Below, piece by piece: positions 8,832 to 16,408 of a stretch of DNA of 24,956 nt. Under the pieces are notes generated by a model. It saw only the letters and a program-made list of their open reading frames with translations. It ran no database searches and was not told the DNA's origin. The stretch comes from GCA-2716945 sp964342835 (lineage in GTDB: Bacteria > Pseudomonadota > Gammaproteobacteria > GCA-002705445 > GCA-002716945): contig CAYFGJ010000004.1 in NCBI GenBank assembly GCA_964342835.1, forward strand, positions 1 to 24,956, in the 5' to 3' direction. Every line of letters starts with the position of its first letter. Position 1 is the stretch's first letter. The translations under genes and the position numbers were made by a program.

Positions 8832-9464
8832 TGAAATTAAAAATTCAGAAATATTTTTTCTGTGTGAACCAAAAATTAGAATAGTATTAATTATTGCAAA
8901 AATTAAAGCATAACTATTTACTTGATACACAATAAATGGAAGAGCTAAAAATGAAATTAATGCTGAAAGCCCAGATATTCTTGTAATATAAAATACTACT
9001 ATCCATATTATTAATAAATATAAACCTAAATCAAAATTAATAGCAAATATTATACCTAAAGAAGTTGCAACTCCTTTTCCACCTTTAAAACGTAGAAAAA
9101 TAGAATATAGATGACCAAAAACAATTACATATGAAAAAATCCATATTTCGAAAATACTGAAGAGTGGATACGATAAGATATACGTATACCATAAGAAATA
9201 CACCGGTATAAAACCTTTTGAAAAATCTCCTATTAATGTAAGAGCTGCAGCAATTTTATTGCCAGTCCTCATTACATTAGTGGCACCAGGATTTTTTGAT
9301 CCATAATTTCTAGGATCTTCTAGTCCCATAATCTTACTTGTTATAATAGCAAAAGGTATTGATCCAATTATATAGAGAACAATGAAAACTATAGCAAAGC
9401 TAAACAGATGATCAGTAATAAGTTGTTCTAATATACTTATAAAAAAACTAAATGGTTTATACAT
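8820..9464 (-). CDS. plsY: Glycerol-3-phosphate acyltransferase PlsY
   Basis: PlsY transfers an acyl group from acyl-phosphate to glycerol-3-phosphate at the inner membrane, giving lysophosphatidic acid for phospholipid synthesis. The 214-residue hydrophobic protein has several membrane segments and the three family motifs. These are GSIPFAII near residue 34, GSKNPGATNVMR in the second cytoplasmic loop and LRFKGGKGVATSLG in the third. The ATG at 9464 gives about 20 residues more than usual before the first helix. A later non-ATG start is possible, but this ATG is the only clear candidate. The tsaD-plsY convergent pairing is common in gammaproteobacteria. Confidence 0.94.
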   Translation of the reverse strand: MYKPFSFFISILEQLITDHLFSFAIVFIVLYIIGSIPFAIITSKIMGLEDPRNYGSKNPGATNVMRTGNKIAAALTLIGDFSKGFIPVYFLWYTYILSYPLFSIFEIWIFSYVIVFGHLYSIFLRFKGGKGVATSLGIIFAINFDLGLYLLIIWIVVFYITRISGLSALISFLALPFIVYQVNSYALIFAIINTILIFGSHRKNISEFLISLKR

Positions 9465-9516
9465 ACATGTAATATATAATTAATAACACCTCAAATAAAG
9501 TTTGATTGAGTTATAT

Positions 9517-10194
9517 ATGAAAAACTACAACATTATATTCATACACGGTTGGTTGTTTGATAGTAGAATCTGGTTTGGATTAGATGATTTATTGAATCAA
9601 AATTACGACATTAATAGAATAGATTTACCTGGTTATGGTAAAAATACTAATAATTTTAGAGATTATAAAAATTTTTTTGAAGAGATTTTTGCTAATAATA
9701 CTAATAATACCTGTCTGATAACATTTTCTTTTGGGTGCACATTAACTTTCTTAGCATTACAAAGAAATTATAAATATATAAATAAAATTATACAGATAAA
9801 TCCAGTATATAATTTAGAAAAAAATATCATTACAACGTTTAAGAAAAATTTAAATAAGTCTAGAGACGAAACAATCAAAAAATTTATTTTTGAATGTGTT
9901 AAAGGGTCTAAGAGTTTTAAAGATGAATATGAGAAAATAATAGATAATTTTGATTTTAATACGTTACCATCAAATGAAATATTATGTAATCATTTAGATA
10001 ATTATAATAAATTACATAATAAACAAAATAATTTAAGAAAAGACGTAAGCATTCTCAATATAATGAGCGAAAATGATTATATAATGTCAAATGAAAATAT
10101 AGACGGATATTTACTAAAAAACGCATCTCATATACCCTTCATCTCTCACAAAAAAGAGCTGTATACTGTTATAACGAGTTTTTTAAATACATGA
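9517..10194 (+). CDS. bioH: BioH-like pimeloyl-ACP methyl ester esterase (alpha/beta hydrolase)
   Basis: This protein probably removes the methyl group from pimeloyl-ACP methyl ester, ending the BioC-BioH route that makes the biotin precursor. The 225 residues show an alpha/beta hydrolase with HGW at residues 10-12 (oxyanion hole). The likely nucleophile is Ser71 in TFSFG, where the usual first glycine of GxSxG is Thr. Asp187 (SENDYIM) and His205 (ASHIPFISH) complete a triad, and the last motif closely resembles BioH. It is shorter than E. coli BioH. I chose ATG 9517 because HGW then sits near the N-terminus, as usual. An in-frame TTG at 9502 would add five residues. bioC starts 1 bp after the stop, which supports the assignment over BioG or a generic esterase. 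Confidence 0.85.
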   Translation: MKNYNIIFIHGWLFDSRIWFGLDDLLNQNYDINRIDLPGYGKNTNNFRDYKNFFEEIFANNTNNTCLITFSFGCTLTFLALQRNYKYINKIIQINPVYNLEKNIITTFKKNLNKSRDETIKKFIFECVKGSKSFKDEYEKIIDNFDFNTLPSNEILCNHLDNYNKLHNKQNNLRKDVSILNIMSENDYIMSNENIDGYLLKNASHIPFISHKKELYTVITSFLNT

Positions 10195-10195
10195 T

Positions 10196-11014
10196 ATGGA
10201 AGATTATAAGTATAAATTATTAAAATCATTTAATAAAAGCGCTAAACAATACGATAAATATTCTATTGTGCAGCAAGAAGTTGCTAATAGATTGATTGAT
10301 AGAATTAAAATGATAAAAATTAATCCAAAAAAGATTTTAGACATAGGTTCGGGCACTGGTTATTTGTCAAATAAATTAAAAAAAATTTTTCCAAAATCTG
10401 AAATAGTATGTATGGACATATCGTCTGACATGATAAATTTGTCCAAAGAGAAATATTCAAATCTATTACATTTGGTTGCAGATGCTGATGATTTACCTTT
10501 CAAAAGTTTAAGTTTTGATTTTGTTATATCAAGTTTTACATTTCATTGGTGTAAAAATATTGAGAAAATTTTATCGAAGATAACAAAAATACTTGATAAT
10601 AATGGGCTATTAATATTTGCAACTGTTGGTCCTGATACTCTAAATGAATTAGATAATATGTTTAAAGCAATAGATAATAAAAAGCATGTAAATGATTTTC
10701 TAGATATGCATATTTATGGTGATATGCTTTTATCTCATAATTATAAAGATCCTGTGGTTGATATGGAGAAGATTAAATTAGAGTATCCAGATCTAAAAAC
10801 AGCCATAAAATCATTAAGAGGAACTGGATCAAATGTATTATTATCAGAACGATCAAACGAAAAAGTTGTAGATAAAATTAAAAACTTATATTCAGACAAT
10901 ATTTCTAGTAATATATTTTCTCTTACATACGAGGTAATTTATGCAACTGCTTGGAAAAAAAATAAGACACAAAATAGCGAATCAAATAAAGTAATACCAA
11001 TCAAAAAAATCTAA
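10196..11014 (+). CDS. bioC: Malonyl-ACP O-methyltransferase BioC
   Basis: BioC methylates the free carboxyl of malonyl-ACP with S-adenosylmethionine. This disguises it so that fatty acid synthesis can elongate it to pimeloyl-ACP methyl ester. The 272 residues have an N-terminal FNKSAKQYDKYS segment and SAM motif I LDIGSGTGYLS near residues 47-57. They also have MDISSDM, the acidic-loop block ADADDLPF and SSFTFHW. BioC-like downstream features are FATVGPDTLNEL, then DMHIYGDML and DPVVDMEKI, and a YEVIYATAWK end. It follows bioH by 1 bp and is almost certainly co-transcribed with it. bioA, bioB, bioD and bioF are not in this window, so the pathway is split between loci or incomplete. Confidence 0.92.
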   Translation: MEDYKYKLLKSFNKSAKQYDKYSIVQQEVANRLIDRIKMIKINPKKILDIGSGTGYLSNKLKKIFPKSEIVCMDISSDMINLSKEKYSNLLHLVADADDLPFKSLSFDFVISSFTFHWCKNIEKILSKITKILDNNGLLIFATVGPDTLNELDNMFKAIDNKKHVNDFLDMHIYGDMLLSHNYKDPVVDMEKIKLEYPDLKTAIKSLRGTGSNVLLSERSNEKVVDKIKNLYSDNISSNIFSLTYEVIYATAWKKNKTQNSESNKVIPIKKI

Positions 11015-11054
11015 AAATTTTAGTAAATTAGAAATTCCATAAGTACTAATATTT

Positions 11055-11063
11055 TGCTAGAAT
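11055..11063 (+). promoter_or_regulatory. Candidate extended -10 promoter for the cox operon
   Basis: TGCTAGAAT matches the extended -10 form TGnTATAAT with one mismatch, 68 bp upstream of the coxB ATG. I see no convincing -35 box at 16-18 bp, which extended -10 promoters can lack. An inverted repeat follows at 11068-11083, where it would lie at about the transcription start. Confidence 0.3.
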
Positions 11064-11067
11064 ATAG

Positions 11068-11083
11068 CTACATTAACATGTAG
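11068..11083. repeat. Inverted repeat upstream of coxB
   Basis: CTACAT-TAAC-ATGTAG is a perfect 6-bp inverted repeat with a 4-bp centre, 47 bp before the coxB start. No T-run follows on either strand, so a terminator is unlikely. An operator for a dimeric regulator, or a 5' leader hairpin of the cox transcript, is possible. Confidence 0.35.
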
Positions 11084-11130
11084 AAAATAAGGAAATCATC
11101 CATATTTTATACCATGATTAAGGACGATTG

Positions 11131-11931
11131 ATGAAAACAATTATACTGGTGTTATTATCAACACTTATGCCAGCAGTAGCATTAGCAGATTGGGAGACCA
11201 ATATGCCAAGGGGAGTTACTCCCACAAGTGTAGCAGCCTACGACCTACACATGCTCATTTTTTATATAACAGTGATTATTGGAATAGTTGTTTTTGGAGT
11301 TATGCTCTATTCAATTGTTCATCATAGAAAATCAAAAGGATATCAAGCAGCTACATTCCACGAGAGCACTAAAGTTGAAATAATTTGGACGGTAATTCCA
11401 TTTTTAATATTAGTAGGAATGGCTATACCAGCAACAAAAACATTAATTATGATGGAAGATACCAGAAATTCAGAGATTACTTTAAAAGTAACTGGTTATC
11501 AATGGATGTGGAAATATGAGTATCTTGAAGATGATGTGGCTTTTTTTAGTAAAATTGATGAAGAAAGTAATAAGGCTAGGCGATTAAATTCATCAATTAA
11601 CGTGAACAAAGTTGATCATTATTTACGAAATGTAGATAATCCAGTAGTTCTTCCTACAAATACAAAAATTAGAATCTTATTAACAGCAAATGATGTATTA
11701 CATGCATGGTGGGTACCTGAACTTGGTGGAAAAAAAGATGCAATTCCTGGATATATTAATGAGATGTGGATAGAAATAAAAAAAACAGGTGTTTATAGAG
11801 GACAATGCGCTGAGTTATGTGGGAAAGATCATGCTTTCATGCCTATTGTTGTAAAAGCAGTACCAAAGTCTGAATATCATAAATGGGTTTCCATACAAAA
11901 AGATAATAGAATGGCAACAAAAGAAAATTAG
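11131..11931 (+). CDS. coxB: Cytochrome c oxidase subunit II
   Basis: CoxB takes electrons from cytochrome c at its CuA centre on the periplasmic side of the inner membrane. The 266-residue protein opens with a signal peptide (residues 1-19, probable cleavage after ALA). Two membrane helices follow near 38-62 and 83-105, then the cupredoxin domain with the aromatic electron-entry stretch YQWMWKY at 123-129. All CuA ligands are visible: His191, Cys226, Glu228 (backbone), Cys230, His234 and Met237. There is no fused cytochrome c domain. ATG 11131 is preferred over the TTG just before it, because AAGGA at 11120-11124 then has 6 bp spacing. It is first in coxB-coxA-ctaG-coxC. Confidence 0.97.
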   Translation: MKTIILVLLSTLMPAVALADWETNMPRGVTPTSVAAYDLHMLIFYITVIIGIVVFGVMLYSIVHHRKSKGYQAATFHESTKVEIIWTVIPFLILVGMAIPATKTLIMMEDTRNSEITLKVTGYQWMWKYEYLEDDVAFFSKIDEESNKARRLNSSINVNKVDHYLRNVDNPVVLPTNTKIRILLTANDVLHAWWVPELGGKKDAIPGYINEMWIEIKKTGVYRGQCAELCGKDHAFMPIVVKAVPKSEYHKWVSIQKDNRMATKEN

Positions 11932-11939
11932 GAGAAATA

Positions 11940-13508
11940 GTGAGTGCAAATTTAGAACATGCAGACCATCATCAAGCAAGCGGCATAATGAGATGGATCA
12001 CAACTACAAATCATAAAGATATTGGTACACTTTATTTATTTTTCAGTTTATTAATGTTTTTTATTGGTGGTCTAATGGCATTGATTATCAGAGCTGAATT
12101 ATTTGAACCAGGCTTGCAATTGGTAGTTCCAGGCTTTTTTAATCAAATGACAACAATGCATGCATTAATAATGATTTTTGGTGCAGTCATGCCAGCATTT
12201 GTTGGTTTAGCTAATTGGCAAGTACCGTTAATGATTGGAGCTCCTGATATGGCGTTACCAAGACTAAATAATTGGAGTTTTTGGATTTTACCTTTCGCAT
12301 TCACCATGATGATTAGTACATTATTTTTTGAAGGCGGAGGACCTGCAGCAGGCTGGACATTATATCCTCCATTATCTCTTCAAGGTGGTAATTCAATGCC
12401 ATTCGTAATGTTTTCTATTCATTTACTTGGTTTATCTTCTATTTTAGGAGCTATAAATATAATTGCTACCATATTAAACATGAGAGCACCTGGTATGACC
12501 TTAATGAAAATGCCTATGTTTATTTGGACTTGGTTGATTACAGCATTTTTATTAATTGCAGCAATGCCTGTTTTAGCTGGTGCGATAACTATGCTTTTAA
12601 CAGATAGATTTTTTGGAACTAGTTTTTTCACTGCATCAGGCGGTGGTGATCCTGTATTATTTCAACATATTTTTTGGTTTTTTGGCCATCCAGAAGTATA
12701 TATTTTAATACTTCCTGCATTTGGCATCATATCAACAATACTTCCTACGTTTTCTAGAAAACCATTATTTGGATATGATTCAATGGTTTATGCAACAGCA
12801 TCAATTGCATTACTTTCGTTTATAGTATGGGCTCATCATATGTTTACCGTAGGTATGCCATTAGCTGGTGAATTATTTTTTATGTTTGCGACAATGTTAA
12901 TAGCAGTTCCAACAGGCGTTAAAGTTTTTAATTGGATAGCTACTATGTGGAGAGGCTCCATGACTTTTGAAACTCCAATGCTATTTGCTATAGCATTTAT
13001 AGTTTTATTTACTATAGGAGGATTTTCAGGATTAATGTTAGCAATAGTTCCAGCTGATTTTCAATATCATGATACATATTTTGTCGTTGCTCACTTTCAT
13101 TATGTATTAGTTCCTGGTGCAATTTTTGCTATTATTGCGGCCGTATATTATTGGTTACCAAAATGGACAGGTAAAATGTATGATGAATTTTTAGGGAAAG
13201 TACATTTTTGGCTAACTACTATATTTGTAAATATAACATTTTTCCCAATGCATTTTGTAGGTCTAGCTGGTATGCCTAGAAGGATACCAGATTATGCAGT
13301 ACAGTTTACAGATTTTAATGCAATTGCATCTGTAGGTGCATTTGGATTTGGTTTTGCACAAATTTTATTTTTATATATTATATACAAAACTCTTAAAGAA
13401 GATGTCACTGTTGAAGAAAAAGCATGGGATGGTGCAGAAGGTTTGGAATGGACATTATCATCACCTCCACCGTATCACTCATTTGAAACACCACCTAAAG
13501 TAGAATGA
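11940..13508 (+). CDS. coxA: Cytochrome c oxidase subunit I (haem-copper, A1 type)
   Basis: CoxA is the catalytic proton-pumping subunit that reduces oxygen to water in the inner membrane. The 522 residues form the usual twelve-helix protein. The haem a ligands are His74 and His387, and the haem a3 ligand is His385. The CuB ligands are His250, His299 and His300, and Tyr254 is the expected crosslinked tyrosine. Glu252 in GHPEVY and Asp103 fit a D-channel, and Lys328 (TGVKVF) the K-channel, so this is an A1-type enzyme. The start is GTG at 11940, with an AGGAG ribosome-binding site overlapping the coxB stop region. Its stop overlaps the ctaG start by 4 bp. Confidence 0.98.
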   Translation: MSANLEHADHHQASGIMRWITTTNHKDIGTLYLFFSLLMFFIGGLMALIIRAELFEPGLQLVVPGFFNQMTTMHALIMIFGAVMPAFVGLANWQVPLMIGAPDMALPRLNNWSFWILPFAFTMMISTLFFEGGGPAAGWTLYPPLSLQGGNSMPFVMFSIHLLGLSSILGAINIIATILNMRAPGMTLMKMPMFIWTWLITAFLLIAAMPVLAGAITMLLTDRFFGTSFFTASGGGDPVLFQHIFWFFGHPEVYILILPAFGIISTILPTFSRKPLFGYDSMVYATASIALLSFIVWAHHMFTVGMPLAGELFFMFATMLIAVPTGVKVFNWIATMWRGSMTFETPMLFAIAFIVLFTIGGFSGLMLAIVPADFQYHDTYFVVAHFHYVLVPGAIFAIIAAVYYWLPKWTGKMYDEFLGKVHFWLTTIFVNITFFPMHFVGLAGMPRRIPDYAVQFTDFNAIASVGAFGFGFAQILFLYIIYKTLKEDVTVEEKAWDGAEGLEWTLSSPPPYHSFETPPKVE

Positions 13509-14047
13509 ACACGAAAACAAAAAAAACATTTTATACATTAATTGGAATCACAGTTTTTATGTTTTCTTTTTCTTATATGTTGGTACCTTTATATGATTTA
13601 TTTTGTGATGTAACAGGTTTAAATGGCAAAACGAACAAAGTAAAAGTAGTAGTTCAAGAACAACCAACAGAAAGATTTATAAAAATTAAATTTGTATCTA
13701 ATGTAGCTTACTCCGCACCGGTTAAATTTTATCCTATACAAAAAGAAATGACTGTGTCTATTGGAAAAATTTATAATACAAAATATTTAATTAAAAATAT
13801 ATCCAATACAGACTTGATAACAACTGCAAGTCCTAGTGTTGTTCCTGGCCCTCTTTCTCAGTATTTTAGAAAGATTGAATGTTTTTGTTTTAATCATCAA
13901 GAAATTGGATCAAATGAAACAAAAGAGTTAGGAATTCAGTTTATGATTGATTCAGAGATACCTCATAACACAGATACATTAATTTTATCTTATACAATGT
14001 TTGATATAACAGAAAATTCTTTAAACAAAAAAGTGAGTTTAAAATGA
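13505..14047 (+). CDS. ctaG: Cytochrome c oxidase assembly protein CtaG/Cox11
   Basis: CtaG delivers copper to the CuB site of CoxA. The 180-residue protein has a short cytoplasmic N-terminus and one membrane helix near residues 8-28, which carries the family motif PLYDLFC ending at Cys34. A periplasmic immunoglobulin-like domain follows, with the copper-binding CFCF at residues 126-129 (Cys126 and Cys128). It overlaps coxA by 4 bp and coxC by 4 bp, so the three are tightly coupled. The NGKT after the helix replaces the more common GGKT, a small change. Nothing appears broken. Confidence 0.96.
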   Translation: MNTKTKKTFYTLIGITVFMFSFSYMLVPLYDLFCDVTGLNGKTNKVKVVVQEQPTERFIKIKFVSNVAYSAPVKFYPIQKEMTVSIGKIYNTKYLIKNISNTDLITTASPSVVPGPLSQYFRKIECFCFNHQEIGSNETKELGIQFMIDSEIPHNTDTLILSYTMFDITENSLNKKVSLK

Positions 14048-14898
14048 GTGGCTCCTACTATATACCGAGTGAAACAAAATGGCCTTTTTTGTCTACAGTG
14101 GCTTTAATTATATTATTTGTAGGATTATCTAATTATTTGAATGATGAATCTGATTTAACTTTAATGTTTACAGGTTTAGCTTTATTAATGGTTGTAGTAT
14201 ATGGTTGGTTTTCTTATGTAATAAAAGAAAGTGAAGCTGGAATATATAATTCACAAGTTGACATGTCTTTTAGATGGGGGATGGCGTGGTTTATATTTTC
14301 TGAAGTAATGTTTTTTTCAGCTTTCTTTGGTGCCTTATATTATGCACGCGAATTATCTTTACCTTGGCTAGGTGGAGATGGCGCTAAAGTATCAACTAAT
14401 ATTGTATTATGGCCACAATTTGAAAATGTTTGGCCATCAAATGGTCCAGAAAATTATGGTGGTGATTTTATATATATGAAAGCTGCTGGTATACCTGCTA
14501 TTAATACACTTATTTTATTAACTAGCGGATTAACTGTTACATGGGCACATCATGGATTAAAAGAGGCTAAAAGGAACCAGTTAATTTGGGGATTGATTGC
14601 AACTGTTTTATTAGGGTTTTTGTTTGTTGGATTACAAGCGTATGAATATATGCATGCATATTCTGATTTAAATTTAAAACTAACATCAGGCATCTATGGA
14701 TCAACATTTTATATGCTTACAGGTTTTCATGGATTTCACGTTACGTTGGGTGCAATTATGTTAACTGTGATCTTGATAAGATGTATTAATGGTCATTTTA
14801 CTAGTCAAAACCATTTTGGGTTTGAAGCCGTAGCCTGGTATTGGCATTTTGTTGATGTTGTTTGGTTGGGATTATTTGTTTTTGTTTATTGGTTATAA
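14044..14898 (+). CDS. coxC: Cytochrome c oxidase subunit III
   Basis: Subunit III stabilises the oxidase and sustains proton uptake. The 284-residue protein has about seven membrane segments. Conserved blocks are RWGMAWFIFSEVMFFSAFF near residues 77-95, the LLTSGLTVTWAHH stretch, FHGFHVTLGA and the C-terminal AVAWYWHFVDVVWLGLF. It is fourth in the coxB-coxA-ctaG-coxC run, with a 4-bp overlap with ctaG. The last 13 bp overlap the end of the antisense membrane-protein gene that follows, so any transcript reaching past coxC is antisense to that gene. Confidence 0.97.
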   Translation: MSGSYYIPSETKWPFLSTVALIILFVGLSNYLNDESDLTLMFTGLALLMVVVYGWFSYVIKESEAGIYNSQVDMSFRWGMAWFIFSEVMFFSAFFGALYYARELSLPWLGGDGAKVSTNIVLWPQFENVWPSNGPENYGGDFIYMKAAGIPAINTLILLTSGLTVTWAHHGLKEAKRNQLIWGLIATVLLGFLFVGLQAYEYMHAYSDLNLKLTSGIYGSTFYMLTGFHGFHVTLGAIMLTVILIRCINGHFTSQNHFGFEAVAWYWHFVDVVWLGLFVFVYWL

Positions 14899-15098
14899 TT
14901 ATTCACTGCATGTGGTTGAATAAGATTAAAATAATAACCAATAATTAGTATTATAAATAATATTAAAGACAAAATTATTCTTGTTCTTAAAGAATAAAAA
15001 CCTCTAGATGAGGAAGACTTATCCTTCAGAATATAAACAAACCCAGCTATAAGGTTATATACTATGAGTAACAATAAAGTTAATATTATATATTTCAT
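14886..15098 (-). CDS. Small twin-transmembrane protein, DUF2909-like
   Basis: This 70-residue protein has two predicted membrane helices (about residues 2-24 and 40-58), separated by a charged loop with KDKSSSSRG and an arginine pair. It resembles the DUF2909 small membrane proteins found between coxC and the SURF1 gene, on the opposite strand, in Pseudomonas and relatives. Position, strand, size and topology all match, so I treat it as a real gene and not a chance frame. Its function is unknown. A link to oxidase assembly is inferred from conserved location only. Its ATG lies 17 bp from the likely SURF1 start, and its end overlaps coxC by 13 bp. No strong ribosome-binding site is visible. 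Confidence 0.8.
   Translation of the reverse strand: MKYIILTLLLLIVYNLIAGFVYILKDKSSSSRGFYSLRTRIILSLILFIILIIGYYFNLIQPHAVNNYNQ
14899..14923. repeat. Stem-loop directly after the coxC stop
   Basis: TTATTCA (14899-14905) and TGAATAA (14917-14923) form a perfect 7-bp inverted repeat with an 11-bp loop, starting on the base after the coxC stop codon. There is no T-run on the + strand, so it is not a standard intrinsic terminator. It might protect or end the coxBAGC message. It also lies inside the 3' coding part of the antisense small membrane-protein gene. Confidence 0.3.
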
Positions 15099-15104
15099 AA
15101 TAAG

Positions 15105-15115
15105 AGGTAATACCT
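15105..15115. repeat. Inverted repeat AGGTA-A-TACCT between divergent starts
   Basis: This perfect 5+1+5 repeat lies between the ATG of the antisense DUF2909-like gene and the probable SURF1 start. The left arm contains the AAGAGG ribosome-binding site suggested for SURF1. The right arm supplies AGG on the minus strand, too far from that ATG for ideal spacing. Confidence 0.3.
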
Positions 15116-15823
15116 ATTCTTAAATCAGCATACAAAATATCTATTATTAACACTATTAAATTTTTATTTTTTTTAGTAATAATTATAATTTGTTTATTAT
15201 TGTCATTTTGGCAACTAGATAGAGGTAATATAAAATCAGAACAACACAAAAACTTTCTTTCATTATCAAAAAAACAACCAATCAAAATACGAAATCTAGA
15301 TATTAATTTGGAAAATTACACAAATATAGAGATTGTTGGAGATTTTATTAAAAAACCACAATTTTTATTGGATAATATTGTAATAAATAGAAAACCAGGA
15401 TATGAGATTATTACTCCTCTTAGATTTAAAAATAAAATTATCTTAGTTAATAGGGGATGGATTGATAATAATTATCGTCAAATTGTACCGGATATTAATA
15501 TTATTGATCAACATTCACCAATAACTGGTTATATATATTATTATAAAAAAACGTTTACACTTAACGAAGATGTTTATACAAAAAAAGATTCATTAATAAT
15601 ACAAAACATTGATATAAAATCCATTGAGAAAATTTTAAACCAACCTGTGATGCCTTATATATTAATAATGCACGAGAATCAAACCAACTCTTATATCAGA
15701 AAAAAAATATATAAAAAAAATCCTGAATACAAACATTACATGTATGCAGGACAATGGTTACTTTTTGCTATAATAGCATTAATTTTTTCATTTAAATTAT
15801 TAAAGAGAAAAGAGAATGAATAA
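15116..15823 (+). CDS. SURF1 family cytochrome oxidase assembly protein, probable non-standard start
   Basis: SURF1 proteins help insert haem A into subunit I at the inner membrane. The conserved parts are clear: SFWQLDR near the N-terminus, the NRGW motif in the periplasmic domain, and the C-terminal YAGQWLLFAI helix followed by basic residues. The frame is open from 15104 and encodes the expected first membrane helix before FWQLDR. That stretch has no ATG, GTG or TTG, and the first ordinary candidate (TTG 15200) would delete the helix. I propose ATT at 15116, 8 bp after AAGAGG (15102-15107), giving 235 residues, normal for the family. Family identity is secure and the exact start is not. 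The stop overlaps the next gene by 8 bp. Confidence 0.88.
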   Translation: MLKSAYKISIINTIKFLFFLVIIIICLLLSFWQLDRGNIKSEQHKNFLSLSKKQPIKIRNLDINLENYTNIEIVGDFIKKPQFLLDNIVINRKPGYEIITPLRFKNKIILVNRGWIDNNYRQIVPDINIIDQHSPITGYIYYYKKTFTLNEDVYTKKDSLIIQNIDIKSIEKILNQPVMPYILIMHENQTNSYIRKKIYKKNPEYKHYMYAGQWLLFAIIALIFSFKLLKRKENE

Positions 15824-16406
15824 AAATAGAACCTATCTTATTATAATTATTTTGGTTTTTTTAATTCCATTTTTGGCAGCTTATTTTATTTTACAATCTG
15901 GTGTAAATAAGACAATGGATACATCTAATTATGGTGAGCTTATTGAACCACCTATTAATACTAATAATTATCAGATAACTGGTTCTTCTAATTCATTAAA
16001 TATTAATAAATTAGATAAAAAATGGACAATATTATATTTTAATAACAACGAATCTTGTGATGATATATGTAAAAATGATATTTATCTTTTAAAACAAATA
16101 CACATAGCGTTAAACAAAGATATAAATAGGGTTCAACGTGCTTATTTAACCGGCAATAACAAAGGTTCAAGAAAATCTTTTCAAACAATGCATTTTCTTT
16201 TAGAAAATTATCCTAACCTTATAAGACTAGAAATAATTAATCAGAATAAAAATATTATTACAGTTCTTAATAAATTTACTAATACAAAAAAAATATTTTT
16301 AGTTGATCCTTTAGGGAATATTGTATTGATGTGGCCTAGTCAGTTCAATGGAAAACAATTATTAAAAGATTTAAAAAAATTATTAAAACACTCAAGGGTT
16401 GGCTAA
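15816..16406 (+). CDS. SCO-like thioredoxin-fold cytochrome oxidase assembly protein
   Basis: This is a 196-residue membrane-anchored protein with one N-terminal helix (about residues 7-27) and a periplasmic thioredoxin-like domain. WTILYFNNNESCDDIC resembles the start of SCO domains and contains a CX3C pair (Cys81 and Cys85), as in copper-binding SCO proteins. FLVDPLGNIVLMWP near residue 160 matches the typical DPxG strand. I do not see the conserved third-ligand histidine of SCO in its usual context. In Pseudomonas-type loci a protein like this lies between SURF1 and ctaA, with a separate sco gene after ctaB. Here no separate sco gene follows, so this protein may act in copper or thiol handling for CuA. 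The function is inferred. Confidence 0.78.
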   Translation: MNKNRTYLIIIILVFLIPFLAAYFILQSGVNKTMDTSNYGELIEPPINTNNYQITGSSNSLNINKLDKKWTILYFNNNESCDDICKNDIYLLKQIHIALNKDINRVQRAYLTGNNKGSRKSFQTMHFLLENYPNLIRLEIINQNKNIITVLNKFTNTKKIFLVDPLGNIVLMWPSQFNGKQLLKDLKKLLKHSRVG

Positions 16407-16408
16407 AT

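Noticed and set aside
8846..8862. CAGAAA-TATTT-TTTCTG hairpin after tsaD as a terminator
   Set aside because: The stem is mostly A-T pairs, no T-run follows on the + strand, and it lies in plsY coding sequence.
11011..11023. CTAAAA-A-TTTTAG dyad at the bioC stop as a terminator
   Set aside because: It is nearly all A and T, with almost no loop and no T-run after it, so it is expected by chance in this composition.
12419..12631. Minus-strand frame within coxA
   Set aside because: It lies entirely inside a strongly conserved gene and is a by-product of coxA codon composition.
15064..15123. Short ATG frame (19 codons) just upstream of SURF1 as an alternative N-terminus joined by a frameshift
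   Set aside because: It encodes a polar N-terminus unlike SURF1, and the in-frame stretch from 15104 already gives the expected helix. A frameshift is not needed.
15055..15285. Minus-strand frame of 76 codons over the SURF1 start
   Set aside because: It overlaps both the DUF2909-like gene and the conserved SURF1 N-terminus, with no recognisable protein features. It is a shadow frame.
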